Origin: Kalaharituber pfeilii
Taxonomy: Eukaryota; Ascomycota; Pezizomycetes; Pezizales; Pezizaceae
Direction of reading: 5' to 3'
Assembly (NCBI GenBank): GCA_015179045.1
Contig: WHUZ01000008.1
Location: forward strand, 124,001 to 188,000
Length of the DNA: 64,000 nucleotides
This document shows positions 43,875-53,891 of this stretch, piece after piece. Within the stretch, counting starts at the first letter, position 1, and each line of letters starts with the position of its first letter. The notes below the pieces were generated by a model. The model made no database searches, was not told the DNA's origin, and saw nothing but the letters and a program-made list of their open reading frames with translations. Both the position numbers and the translations under genes were made by a program.

Positions 43875-45970
43875 CACCTCCAGCATTACCGTCGGCACCA
43901 CCTCCGGCACCACCTCCGGTAGCTGCTCCAGCACCTCCGCCCGTGCCTCAACAACCACGGCCTCCCACATCAAACAGGCCTACACAACCCTCGAGACTGT
44001 CAGCTAAACCAATCAAATTCATCCCTTACCAGCCCAAAGCCAAAGCCCTCTCTGCCTATGCTGTCCTCAACAATGAGAATGCTGAACAAAGAACCAATGC
44101 AGCCATTGCTCTCCTCACTCACATTCGTGGATCAACAACAACTGCTGGTGAACAGATCTCGCGCCACTATGAAACCCTCGAAGAAGGTACTATGCAGTTT
44201 AAGCTTGTTGAAGATTCCGAGCGACTCAAAACGTTGAACCGGCTAGTCAATGACCTTCGGAAACTTGACCTCACATCATATGTATATAGTGCCATGGCCA
44301 CTCCCTCAGACATACCAACACCAAACACATATCGTCAGGCACTCCAAAGCCTCCAAGCCAAACAATGGAAAGGCGCAATGGATGAGGAATTCGGCTGCCT
44401 TATCAAAAATGGCACATGGTCATACATACCCAGATCCAAGGTCCCAAAGGATGCCAAAGTGATTTCGAGCAAATGGTTGTATAAGATCAAGCATAATCCT
44501 GACAATAGCATAAGATTCAAAGCCAGGCTTGTATTCCGTGGGTTTGAACAAGACGACTATGGAGAAACATTCGCTCCTGTCCCGAAACTCGCCACAATAC
44601 GCATGCTATTCGCAATTGCTGCTGCTCTGGATTGGGACATCTGGCAAATGGATGTCACCACTGCCTTCCTCCACCCTGAAATCGACGAAGAGGTATATAT
44701 GGAGCTCCCACAAGGATATGGAATACCAGGAAAGTCAATGTCGCCAGATGAATGCCGCCGCACCTATGTCTGCAAGCTTAACAAAGCTCTATACGGCCTC
44801 AAACAAGCCCCCAGAGCATGGTATTCAGATATTGATGCCTTCCTCATCTCCCTGGGTTTCCAACGTTCCAAATATGACTCCAATCTATACATCATGGACA
44901 ATCTCCTCTTGCTCCTATGGGTGGATGATATCCTCTTATTTTCTCCCACTGCCGATGCGAACAATTCCCTCCCTATCCAGTACGTCAAGAAGCGGCTATG
45001 CGAAAAGTATAGCATGAAAGACCTAGGCCAGGCAAGATCATTCATAGCAATTGAAATTGAGCGCGATCGAAAGGCGAGAACAATCCGCCTGCATCAGTCA
45101 AAATATATCAACAGCATTCTAGCACAATTCAATATGTTAGAATGCAATGGCCTCTCAACACCACTCCCAACGAACCACAAACTCACCGCGTATAATACCG
45201 AACCCGAAATTGAATCCACCGCTTATACCGAACTCGAACCCGAATCCGAGCTCAAGCCCCTCGATGCGAAGAAAACCACCCTATATCAGTCAATTGTAGG
45301 AAAACTCATGTACGCAATGATAGCCACCCGACCCGACCTAGCATATACTGTGTCAACATTAGGACGATACAACACAAATCCAACAAAAACGCACCTTGAA
45401 GCAGCAAAGAAAACCCTACGCTACCTCAAGCAAACATCAAATGTAGGAATAACCTACTCCGGTAGCAGCTGCAGCGACCTTATAGGATTCTGTGACTCTG
45501 ACTGGGCTGGAGATCTCGAAAAACGACGTTCAACAACAGGCTATGTCTTCTCTCTTTCAGGGGGTGCTATCTCTTGGAAATCAAGAAGACAACCAACTGT
45601 TGCTCTCTCCAGTACCGAAGCTGAATATATGGCAGCCACTGAAGCCAGCAAAGAAGCTATCTGGCTCCGCCGCCTATATGACGAAATCCTTGGACGCAAG
45701 GAAATTCAACTCTCTCCACAGAAAATCCTTATTGACAACAACGGTGCAATGGACCTCGCTAAAAACCCTAAACACCACGACCGCACAAAGCACATTGATA
45801 TCCGTCATCACTTTATTCGTGAAGCCGTGGAAACGAAGCTCATAGAGCTCATTAGGGTAAACACCAAAGAAAACCCTGCAGACCTGCTAACGAAGGTTCT
45901 GCCAAGCGAGACACATCATCGTCATATGCGAAGCATGGGACTTGTGAAGTCGGCGTCAGGGGGTGTGTAA
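43802..45970 (+). CDS. Copia-2 reverse transcriptase and RNase H (pol C-terminal part)
   Basis: Pro-rich linker then full RT: KARLVFRGF, MDVTTAFLH (first Asp), YGLKQAPRAWY, WVDDILLF (catalytic DD, with Trp in place of the usual Tyr), and the complete thumb/connection with LRYLKQTSNVG. RNase H follows with FCDSDWAGD, SSTEAEYMA, IDNNGA and DRTKHIDIRHHFIR, ending at 45,970. No lesion within the domains. Starts by frame continuity from the linker, not from an ATG. Confidence 0.9.
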   Translation, partial: SATTSAFASPPPVSPPALASTPPVTPPALPSAPPPAPPPVAAPAPPPVPQQPRPPTSNRPTQPSRLSAKPIKFIPYQPKAKALSAYAVLNNENAEQRTNAAIALLTHIRGSTTTAGEQISRHYETLEEGTMQFKLVEDSERLKTLNRLVNDLRKLDLTSYVYSAMATPSDIPTPNTYRQALQSLQAKQWKGAMDEEFGCLIKNGTWSYIPRSKVPKDAKVISSKWLYKIKHNPDNSIRFKARLVFRGFEQDDYGETFAPVPKLATIRMLFAIAAALDWDIWQMDVTTAFLHPEIDEEVYMELPQGYGIPGKSMSPDECRRTYVCKLNKALYGLKQAPRAWYSDIDAFLISLGFQRSKYDSNLYIMDNLLLLLWVDDILLFSPTADANNSLPIQYVKKRLCEKYSMKDLGQARSFIAIEIERDRKARTIRLHQSKYINSILAQFNMLECNGLSTPLPTNHKLTAYNTEPEIESTAYTELEPESELKPLDAKKTTLYQSIVGKLMYAMIATRPDLAYTVSTLGRYNTNPTKTHLEAAKKTLRYLKQTSNVGITYSGSSCSDLIGFCDSDWAGDLEKRRSTTGYVFSLSGGAISWKSRRQPTVALSSTEAEYMAATEASKEAIWLRRLYDEILGRKEIQLSPQKILIDNNGAMDLAKNPKHHDRTKHIDIRHHFIREAVETKLIELIRVNTKENPADLLTKVLPSETHHRHMRSMGLVKSASGGV

Positions 45971-46370
45971 TTCCGTGCGTGTGTAGTTGCATACGTGCAT
46001 GCACCATATTCCTTAGGGTGAGGGGGTAACGATGATACAACATTGAATACGATACTCCTTAGGGTGAGGAGGTGATGTGATGTGAGGTGATGTGGTGATT
46101 CGATGGTTGACAAGGTTGAAATGACTGAATGCTTTAGTAATAGGCTGCTACAAGCCCGCGCGATAGGGAACTCACTGGCAAGCGACCTGGTACTCTTTCT
46201 CTTCCTTTACCGTTTTCTCCTGCAAAGGTTTTTCGGTATATGGCACTGCGTGCAATGATATGAGAGATCATTGGAGAGTTTTAACGAGGCCAGATATCAT
46301 GGATGTCAAGATGTCATAGATGTCAAGGATGTTTAGCGTTTTAGCAATCTCATTGTGCTTGCACAATCTC

Positions 46371-46383
46371 GATTGAGGGGGTG
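46371..46383 (+). promoter_or_regulatory. Copia-2 polypurine tract
   Basis: GATTGAGGGGGTG abuts the 3' LTR. Confidence 0.65.
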
Positions 46384-46611
46384 TGTTAGAATACTCTAGT
46401 GAGATCTTGGCACCCGTGCCACTCACGTGACATCGCCTGACGGTGATACCTATTGGCTCGTTCTATATGAGTCTATTCAACATCATGTATAAAAATTTTT
46501 CTTTGTCGCCACAAGTCTATGGCAAACCCTCATGTATATATAGCAGCTGTTTCGACCTCGATGGTCGTGGAAGAAATGAACAAGCTTCATTCCGTCTTTC
46601 ATCTTTCCTCA
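46384..46611 (+). repeat. Copia-2 3' LTR
   Basis: 228 bp. About three differences from the 5' LTR: one in the A/T tract, two around GGAAGAAATGAAC. Confidence 0.95.
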
Positions 46612-46745
46612 CATACTACTCGATTGGCGGTCGCTCTTAATACATATATAGCTAGCGTCGCTTACCCCTACCTACATGCAGTCAAGAAAGAGCGACTGGA
46701 CAGAGACATTTCGCTTAGCATGGGTGGCCTGGGCCAGTCATGAGT

Positions 46746-46862
46746 GGCCCGTGAATACTAGCCAGTAAAATATGTATTCGGACATAGCGCATAATGTGCA
46801 TGAGTAACTCCGTACCCCTGTCCGAATACATATTTTACTGCTAGTATGGCTGGCCACGAACA
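46746..46862. repeat. hairpin repeat, probable MITE
   Basis: A perfect 21-bp inverted repeat (46,764-46,784 and 46,819-46,839, containing ATATGTATTCGGACA) surrounds a 34-nt loop. Outside it imperfect pairing continues (ATACTAGCC, TGGCC). No coding capacity. Confidence 0.7.
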
Positions 46863-47130
46863 CAACCAAATGTGTAAAACTTTATTGCATAACTTAGTCC
46901 AAGTGCCGCGGATTGAATGTCTGTCCAGAGAAGTTTCGTGTTCTGGATAGCTCGCTGTATGATATTGCAACTTCATACTCGCACTAATACACTTGCAGAT
47001 CATGTATATAAATAGCGGCGTTAAGCAGCGCCTATTAAGGGTACATAATCGAAAATAATTGAATTGGCCAAATATTATTCGTATCCTGTGAATAGTTCTG
47101 TTTCACCATTGCAGCGCCAAGTCGCAAATT
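46863..47130. other. no gene seen
   Basis: Short AT-rich stretch with no repeat partner in the window. Confidence 0.4.
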
Positions 47131-47144
47131 TCATGTTGATTATT

Positions 47145-47194
47145 TTTTTTTTTTTGTCACGTGACCCCGCGTGCAGCTGTCCGCCATGGCAGGG
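47145..47194 (-). mobile_element. 50-bp LINE tail-B micro-insertion
   Basis: T-run, CACGTGACCCCGCGTGCAGC, CCGCCATGGCAGGG. CATGTTGATTATT is duplicated exactly (47,132-47,144; 47,195-47,207). Confidence 0.9.
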
Positions 47195-47339
47195 CATGTT
47201 GATTATTAACTTCCGGCACCATAGTAACTAGGTCAAAAATGCTCTGCTGGCGCACGAGTTCACGGAATTGCATACGTGTTCATCTATCTCTCGCAGTAGC
47301 AATGCAGCAAGAAACAACATCAGGCCACGCAACCCCTAA

Positions 47340-48087
47340 TGCACCGCCACCACCTCCACCACGGCCACAACAGACCTTGGGGCTCAGCCCCATCATCTGC
47401 ACAGACACGCAACCGGCGCCACCACCACCACAGCAGACACCACCCACACCGCCACCAGCCACATCACCGGCACCACCCCCACCCTCGACCCGGAGAAGGA
47501 GGAGCAAAAAGCCGAAGAAAATTGCGACCTCTCCGCCGGTCAGGACCGAGACACCAACCCCAACCTCAACCCCGACCCCGACCCCGACCAGACCCCGCCC
47601 CCGCCCCCGCCCCCAAAGCCAAATCCACCCGATCCCAGACCCCGAAACGCACAGACCAGCCCGGAAAAGAAATAGGCATAGTCGTCCACGGAATAGCCCT
47701 GAGGAAAGACCTGGGGAAGGTCCGAAGATGGCTGGAGACCTCCAACAAGAATATAGGCAAAGTCACTGGGATTAGATGGTTGAGAAAAAAGACAATCTTA
47801 CTGGAAGAGGGAAAAACGACGAGTTCCGTGGTGGTATACCTAGAGACACCAACGGAAACGGAAAAAGTCAGGCTCGGAGGGAAGTGGTTAAAGTCGTGCG
47901 TGTATGAGACAGACAGGGGAAGGAAATAGACGTTGGGTGTTGTTCTACCCGCATCACGGAGGACAAGCGGGCAATACTTGTATTTAGTTTTTAGTCAGTC
48001 TTTTGTGTTAGTTCTAGTTTATATATACCTCGCCATAGCCCATAGGGCGGCACGCGAGTAATGAAATAAAAAAAAAAAAAAAAAAAA
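47340..48087 (+). mobile_element. LINE-A ORF1-only derivative
   Basis: About 750 bp with ORF1 coding DNA joined directly to a 3' UTR and tail A (GGCGGCACGCGAGTAATGA plus poly-A), with no endonuclease or RT between. AACCCCTAATG occurs on both sides (47,329-47,339; 48,088-48,098), consistent with a target duplication. A second, shorter member lies at about 51,960-52,335. It resembles half-LINE derivatives moved by a full-length relative. Confidence 0.7.
47342..47929 (+). pseudogene. LINE-A ORF1 (gag-like) fragment
   Basis: A Pro-rich segment (runs of PPPP, PTPT, RPRP) is followed by a conserved ORF1 region: HGIALRKDLGKVRRW, IRWLRKK, SSVVVYLE and a C-terminal YETDRGRK. The Pro-rich part and the conserved part lie in different frames (47,239-47,775 and 47,339-47,929), so a shift occurred inside the CCCCGAC-type simple repeat near 47,600. 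Similar peptides occur at 20.1, 34.5 and 52.0 kb. ORF1 proteins bind their own RNA. Confidence 0.6.
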
Positions 48088-48098
48088 AACCCCTAATG

Positions 48099-48560
48099 GG
48101 ATACAGCAAGTTCTTTCTAGCAGAAGGAGAATCCAAAAGTGCAGCTCGGCGGCTCTGCTGTATCAATTGCCGTCTTGAGCCTATCAAAGCTGCTAGCAAC
48201 GGGAATATCCACGCGAGTGCACCTGAGTTCCTTGGCGTTGCATATTGAAAGAGCCAATTAGCGCAGAGCCGGGGAAGCGGGCAGCTATGACGGACTAATG
48301 CAGCTGATTCCCACCTGCAGCCCTGCAGTCTAATTCAATTAAATGTAGTCCAGTTGCAACAGACAGCCACAGGACAGGACGACTGTCGCAACTAAAACTC
48401 AATCCGGGATTACCGAATCTGAACATAAGGGTTCCATTTATGTCCAACTATACGATACATAACCCAGGCTGACCAGGTATGAAGGTATGCAAAATGGTTT
48501 CTCTACGAGCTGCCTATTCCGGAACAAAATAGGTGATAGATCACCCCCCATGGATAGTCC
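48099..48560. other. no gene seen
   Basis: No supportable gene or repeat partner. Confidence 0.4.
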
Positions 48561-48754
48561 CTTATATAAGTAGTGATTATCATCCGAATGATGAAAGCCT
48601 ACAATGCCCCCATACACATGTCCTCGTTAGCATATCCTCGTTCATATTGAGCGCGCTGGTTTACTCTCCACGAGATTCAATCTTAACCTTTACGGTTGTC
48701 TTTGCCACTTGCTCTCGAACCAAGCAACGACTTTACTCTGCACCTTTATCCCAA

Positions 48755-49444
48755 ATCGAAGGCCGCCTGACACCAGAGCTGCTGTCAACAGGGCACGTAT
48801 CCGTTACCATGCCACATCCAACTTTCAGGAACCCTCTGGCCCTTGACCTACTAGGCCCAAGCATGGAAGGAGCAAGTCGGTTTCTGATAGTCCTTCCATC
48901 AGGAGTGCAACTCCTGGTGATTGTCATTAGGTGATTCTATATACCATTCATATATTGTATGCTAACAGGAATATATAGGCAGAATGTGTCGGGCGACCAT
49001 GAAACCTTTTCTGACAGTGTTCCAAATGAGCTGGAGGATCAACGACAATTCCCAAGAGCACCCCCTTATGCACCAGATACTTATACTGGTAATGCTGGCA
49101 ACGCGATTTACGACTCTGTTTTCATCTATGCCTCTTCGGCAGTACCAGTACGCTACAGCAATTACTCCCAGATAGCCAATGACTCCATGGCTGAGTACTC
49201 CCTTGGTGGGGGCCAGGAGATCAATGAAGTATTCAACAGCATCATTGACCAAGGAGAAATGGATATGCGCGAGAGTCGGCAGGCCGTCCAGCGCATCCCG
49301 AATACTCCTCCGCAGCAATCTCAAAAAGTTTTCTGGCAAGTTCCCAATGTTCCACACGACTTTGTGCCTACCCCTGCACAACCTGAATATACAATCACAT
49401 TTCAAGAATGTGCCACTCTTGCGGCCCCACCTACCCCTTATTAA
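48755..49444 (+). pseudogene. family 1 copy 6, start codon lost
   Basis: Same exon layout: exon 1 to 48,930, intron 48,931-48,978 (48 nt, TATGCTAAC branch site), exon 2 48,979-49,444 (TAA). The codon matching the conserved ATG is ATC (48,755). The next in-frame ATG is 48,809, which would drop 18 residues but keep GASRFLIVLPSGV. Conserved tail: IPHDFVPTP...YTITFQECAT...APPTPY. The upstream frame is open for 74 codons without an ATG. It may be a pseudogene or use the later start. Most diverged of the family. A LINE-B lies 74 bp downstream, inside the equivalent of the 3' intron. Confidence 0.5.
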
Positions 49445-49669
49445 TCGGCAGACGGTATGGTCTATCTTGACACGAGAAGTTTTGTTTGTATGCTGACTTA
49501 AGTTGGCCGGTCGCTACTTTTTTTTTTTTTTTTTTTATTCACGTAACCCCGCATACAGGCTACCAGCCTATGGCAGGGACCCATATACCCGGGCCAGGTT
49601 TGAGACAACTAACTACGGAATCTACATACACCCTTGAGCACCCAGTGCCCTCCGTCCCCCGGTCCCCGG

Positions 49670-50938
49670 CTACCCCAGATCGAGGCAGGCAAACCAGTAC
49701 TCGACCGGGTCACCTTCCACGCCTTCTTGCTTCCACCCTTTCTCCTCTAGGTCCTCCCAGGACTGCCAGGTGACATGTGCCCCGTTTTTGTTCTTCCTCT
49801 GGGGCCGCACCAGTTCTGTGCATCTGAACACCACATGCTCAGCACTCCATGCCTCACCACATGTGCATTGTACCTCCTCGCCACTGACCATCCTCCTCCA
49901 CATAGCTCCGCCTTTTCCAGTCCGCAGCCATGTGTAATTTGTGAGTGCTCTCCTGCCCCACTTTACGAATTTGCCCTTCCCAAACCCTGCACGCTCCCTC
50001 TCCTCTTTTCTTTTTCGAACTAACTCTTGACGCAGCCCACCCTCAGTGGCCTGCCCATCATACCTCATGCCCTTGGCCCCCCCTTTGGCCAACTCATCCG
50101 CCTTCTCATTGCCTTCTATCCCCACGTGGGCCTTGACCCATGCCAGCTTCACTGCATCTGCCTTCCTTAGCCTCCGCCGCCTCTCTGCAATCAGCTCTAT
50201 CACCCGCGCTAGGTCTGCGGTTCTTGCCTTGCCAGTTTTTCCTGCTTTCTTGACTGCACTGATAGCTGCCTGAGAGTCTGCGAGTAGTAGTACTTTTGCA
50301 CTGCCATCAACTGCTTCAAGGGCACCCCTCATTCCTGAGACCTCACCGTCCCACACAGTTGCCTTTGTGCCTACCCACCGGGACCCCTCTGACTCACCTG
50401 CTACCACCTGCCTCCAGCACCATCCGCCACCAACACCGCCTTCCTCACTGCGGCTGCCATCTGTAAAAATAGCCACCGAGTCACCCTTAGCCTCATTGAT
50501 GGCCTTTTCCCATTTGGCTGGGGCGTCTTCCTTGCACAGCTTGAGGTCAATGACCTCAATGCCTGTCTGTGGTAGGTGTACATCTCGCCCCCAGGACACT
50601 CTCTCCTCCTCATTGACCTCGAGAGTGCTGGCAATCTTTCCAGCTACTGACTCAAAGCCATCATTTTTGTCTGTAGCGTAACTCAAGCTAAAGTCTCTCC
50701 AGTCCCTCCCCCTCTCACCCTCTCTGTCTGGGTCTGGGGCTACCATTCCAGTGAAGCTTTCCGGCCATAAATCTCCGACTCCTGTAGGGTCCCTCACTGA
50801 TCTTAGTGCATATCTTGCTTGGCCTTGATCGAGGATCGTCGTTACACTCTCTACTCCAGCAATGGCCTCGACCTTTATTCTCGCTGCCCCTCGGACTGCA
50901 CCAGTGCATCTGCGGAGTGCTTGATACTGCAACTTCTC
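49670..50938 (-). pseudogene. LINE-B ORF2, C-terminal part (RNase H)
   Basis: After the RT thumb (YQALRRCTGAV at the junction), RNase H shows IFTDGSRSEEGG (Asp), EVSGMRGAL (Glu), LADSQAAI (Asp) and WVKAHVGIEGNEKADELA, followed by a zinc-like CTCGEAWSAEHVVFRC. The open frame runs into the hAT-like element. The LINE part begins at 50,938, and joining to 54,153 after removing one target duplication restores FEKLQYQAL continuity. Confidence 0.88.
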
Positions 50939-50940
50939 AA
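50933..50940. repeat. target-site duplication of the hAT-like element, left
   Basis: CTTCTCAA, repeated at 54,153-54,160. Confidence 0.9.
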
Positions 50941-50954
50941 CAGTGTTTCCAACG

Positions 50955-51125
50955 GGCCGGCCAGGCCAGGCCAAGGGTATGGCCTGGGCCGGCCTGGACC
51001 GTGAAAATCTAGGCCTGGGCCGGTCCAGGCCGCCTGAATGTTTCAGGCCGGTCCAGGCCGGTCCAGGCCGTCCAGGCGGGCCCAGGCCTGTCCAGGCCGG
51101 TCCAGGCCATTCAGGCCAGTCCAGA
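50955..51125. repeat. GC-rich subterminal repeats, left
   Basis: About 15 overlapping copies of GGCC(T/G)GG(A/C)C-type decamers. In hAT elements such repeats bind transposase; that role is inferred here. Confidence 0.6.
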
Positions 51126-51751
51126 ACAAAGAGTGAAAATGTTCTGGCCTACCGACGAACATTGCGGTTCGCGAACCGGCCAGGCCCATTCGCGAATCGG
51201 CCAATTCGTCGGTGGGCTGGCTGATTCGCGAATGGGCCAGCCCACCGACGAACACTGGTTTAGTACAAGTACCACTAGGTACCTCTACGTACTACCAGTG
51301 ATTGAGTATAGAGAAACATTCTGCTACCAGCGTTAATTGATAAGCCAGTTACTGTGTGCTAGCACAGCCCTATTGCCACTGACAAGTTGCCACCTACAAG
51401 TTGCCACTTGAAAGTTGCTGTTGGTGATAAGTTGCTGTCGGTGATAAGTTGCTACTTCTTACCCACATACTAGAAGGTAATACAGACAGTTTAATTAATA
51501 ATTCACTACGCTTCTAGACTGCTATAGTTAAGAATACCAATTTGTAATCATAACTTAATTATTGTTAACCGAAACACTAGAAGAAAATTACTAAATATGC
51601 TTCTAGTATTCTTCTTACTCTAAGCGAAATTTTGGAGTGTTATCTTCATAGGTAGAGATTTCCGGAATCCTCCGCCATTCTGGTATTATATTGTGGCAGT
51701 AACAGGGATTGCGTTGATGCCAAGAATGAAAAGTTTGGTGGTTGTATTACC

Positions 51752-51960
51752 ATGATAAGAGCCCTGCAAGTGCCAAGTACCCACTTTAAGCAACGTCATC
51801 ATGATAAAACTTGTCAAGACAAAATTTCATGTTCTTGTCTAGGTACCTGTTCTTCTCTTCGTTGTACATGCATATGTCAAAAGGTTAAATGTTCTTATTC
51901 TTGTAATAAAAGCAATGCTGGTCAATGTACCAACCAGGAGAATGAGAGTAAACATAGTGA
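51752..51960 (+). pseudogene. Cys-rich CXC-like peptide fragment
   Basis: The frame encodes a Cys cluster CSCLGTCSSLRCTC...KCSYSC, resembling the C-x-C motifs of tesmin/TSO1-type or transposon-encoded Cys-rich DNA-binding domains. The frame then runs into the ORF1 fragment of a LINE inserted at about 51,960, so it is a chimera from that point. Possibly the remaining C-terminus of a lost transposase. Confidence 0.35.
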
Positions 51961-52335
51961 TGTATATTTAGGGAAGGTCCGGAAATGGTTGGAGTCCGGG
52001 AATGATAGGCTAGGCAAGATGGGGATAAGGTGGCTGAGACGAAAGACCTCGCTACTGGAAGAAGGAAAAATGACCAGCTCGGTCGTTTGTACTTGGAGGC
52101 AGCGACGGGCGTAGACAGAGTTAGGTTAGGTGGGAAATGGTTGAGGACCACTCAATACGAGCCGGACAGACGGAGGAAATAGGCTATATTGACCAGTGTG
52201 TATATTCTACCCGCACCATGTATGAGTATTGCGGGAACCACATGTATTTAGTGACGGTTAATTTTCTTTCTTTAATAAATACCTCGCCATAGCCCATACT
52301 GCGGCATGCCAGTAATGATATAAAAAAAAAAAAAA
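51960..52335 (+). mobile_element. LINE-A ORF1-only derivative, second copy
   Basis: GKVRKWLES...IRWLRRK...LEEGKMTSS matches the ORF1 at 47,730-47,850, with a stop-equivalent region, about 100 bp of 3' UTR, tail A (CTCGCCATAGCCCATACTGC) and poly-A. Shorter at the 5' end than the 47.3 kb copy. No clear target duplication. Confidence 0.6.
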
Positions 52336-52444
52336 GTACTATTGTTTGTACATAGATGACTGCATAGGGGATAGGAGACTGTGGAAATTGCTTAGCTGGC
52401 TGTATGATAGATCACTATTACATTAAATCATAAGCGAGTATATA

Positions 52445-52619
52445 GGGGGGGGAGAGAACGTTGGCGGAGGTGATAGACTGGGCGGCGGAGTAACCGGTCA
52501 TATTTTCACTTTATCTCCTTATCTGTTGCTTATTTTTCCGTTGATTATCATTCATGTATCTAAACCCTCGCCATAGCCTGCAAGGCGGCATGCGAGTAAT
52601 GATATAAAAAAAAAAAAAA
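52445..52619 (+). mobile_element. 175-bp LINE-A 3' end insertion
   Basis: Begins with the last codons of ORF2 (VIDWAAE then TAA), short 3' UTR, tail A (AAGGCGGCATGCGAGTAATG) and poly-A. ATAAGCGAGTATATA is duplicated exactly (52,430-52,444; 52,620-52,634). Confidence 0.88.
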
Positions 52620-52829
52620 ATAAGCGAGTATATATTTTACATATAGGTACATCGAGGTACATTCATGTTCGCCGCTGGGCCAGGTGTTCGTGGCTGGGCT
52701 GGCCCCGTGAAGAACACCATATGTTTTTCACGGGGCCGGCCGGTTCACGAATCGGCTGGCCGGTTCGCGAACCGGAAAATGTTCGTCGGTGGGCCAGAAC
52801 AAAAATAATGTCGCTATATACATGAGAGA

Positions 52830-53205
52830 ATAAATGATAGTGAAATAAATACGCGCGGTATCTGAAAGAATAATACTTAGGTGGCGAAATAAATACACCT
52901 GGAAAGAATGGGAGATGGTGAAATAAACTCATGCGATATTTGACCTCAATCGGAGAGAAGAATAGACTGCGAAATAAATACACATAGAAAGAATAATAGT
53001 TGTAAATAAATGGACGCGATATGTGACCTAAATTTGAAAAAGTAATAGCTGGGCGAAATGAACACACGCGGAAAGAATAATAGGTGGTGAATAAATATGC
53101 GCGATACGTGACCTCAATTTGAAAGAATAATAGGTGGGCAAAATAAATACACGTGGAAAGAATAATAGGTGGTGAGATGAATAGCCGGGTATGTGACCAC
53201 AGTCC
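52830..53205. repeat. about 84-bp tandem repeat in the hAT-like element
   Basis: GACCTMAAT anchors at 52,942, 53,025 and 53,110 give periods of 83 and 85 bp. Each unit has two half-repeats built on AAATAAATACACGYGGAAAG. About four units. Confidence 0.75.
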
Positions 53206-53877
53206 CTACGCGTGGATATTTGTCGGGGTTTAAATACTAAAAAAGTATACCTAAATGGTCTGGACCGCCTGGACCGGCCTGGACCGCCTGGGCCAGCCTG
53301 GGCCGGTCTGGACCGCCTGGACCGCCTGGACCGGCCTGGACCAGCCTGGACCGCCTGAACCGTCTGAAACGGCCTGAATAGCATCAACCAATCAGTAACT
53401 GCATTTTGGCCTTTGATCATCGAGATCAGCATATATCCCTGAAATCATGACAACCAATTAGCAGCCGAAGCACTGCCTTGGCCACATATCTATAATTTTA
53501 GACCATATAATGTACGTAATAGTTAACTGAATTGAGCAATTTCCATTATGATAGCTAGCAATAGGTGATCTTGCGACTGTGCGTATACATGTAAGATGGT
53601 CATGATAACCCTTAAATAGTTTTACAGAGTGTAGGTACTATAGGTGCGAAACTGAGAGGATGGAATTAAGAAGATATGGACTGCGAAAAGTGGAAGGAAA
53701 ATGTAGTGCACTCTGCTATGGCAGGATGTGTGAGTTAGATTCAGCGGGTGCCTACCTCTACATAGATGATTAGAATGAGAACACAGAACGCAGTTAAAAC
53801 AGACAGCAAAGTGAACTGAAATCTCTAGTAAAATAATTCCCTTAGCACACAGGCTCAAACTGGTGATGCTATTGAGT
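53206..53877. other. hAT-like element interior, no gene seen
   Basis: A GC-rich cluster (53,260-53,370) of GGCCTGGACC-type decamers, then AT-rich DNA. Open frames over the cluster are Arg/Pro/Gly repeats without meaning. Confidence 0.5.
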
Positions 53878-53891
53878 ATTTACGTGAGTAT

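Larger units (their letters stand above)
40749..46611 (+). mobile_element. Copia-2, Ty1/copia LTR retrotransposon
   Basis: 228-bp LTRs (40,749-40,976; 46,384-46,611) differ at about three positions. Gag, protease, integrase, RT and RNase H are all present in copia order with catalytic motifs. Lesions are one TGA between gag and pol (42,144) and a frameshift in the Pro-rich linker (near 43,800). Immediate flanks GGGAC and CATAC do not match, so no target duplication is visible. It is the most complete element in the window. Confidence 0.95.
51141..52800. repeat. inner inverted-repeat pair, possible nested element
   Basis: 51,141-51,163 and 52,778-52,800 are inverted copies (GTTCTGGCC(T/C)ACCGACGAAC) with one mismatch in 23 bp, and looser pairing extends about 60 bp (GGTTCGCGAACCGGCCA). 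They could be ends of an element nested in the hAT-like element or part of its palindromic subterminal region. AAAAT lies beside each arm but offset, so no clear duplication. Confidence 0.45.

Noticed and set aside
47280..47507. Gly-rich 75-codon minus frame
   Set aside because: Antisense of the Pro-rich repeat of LINE ORF1.
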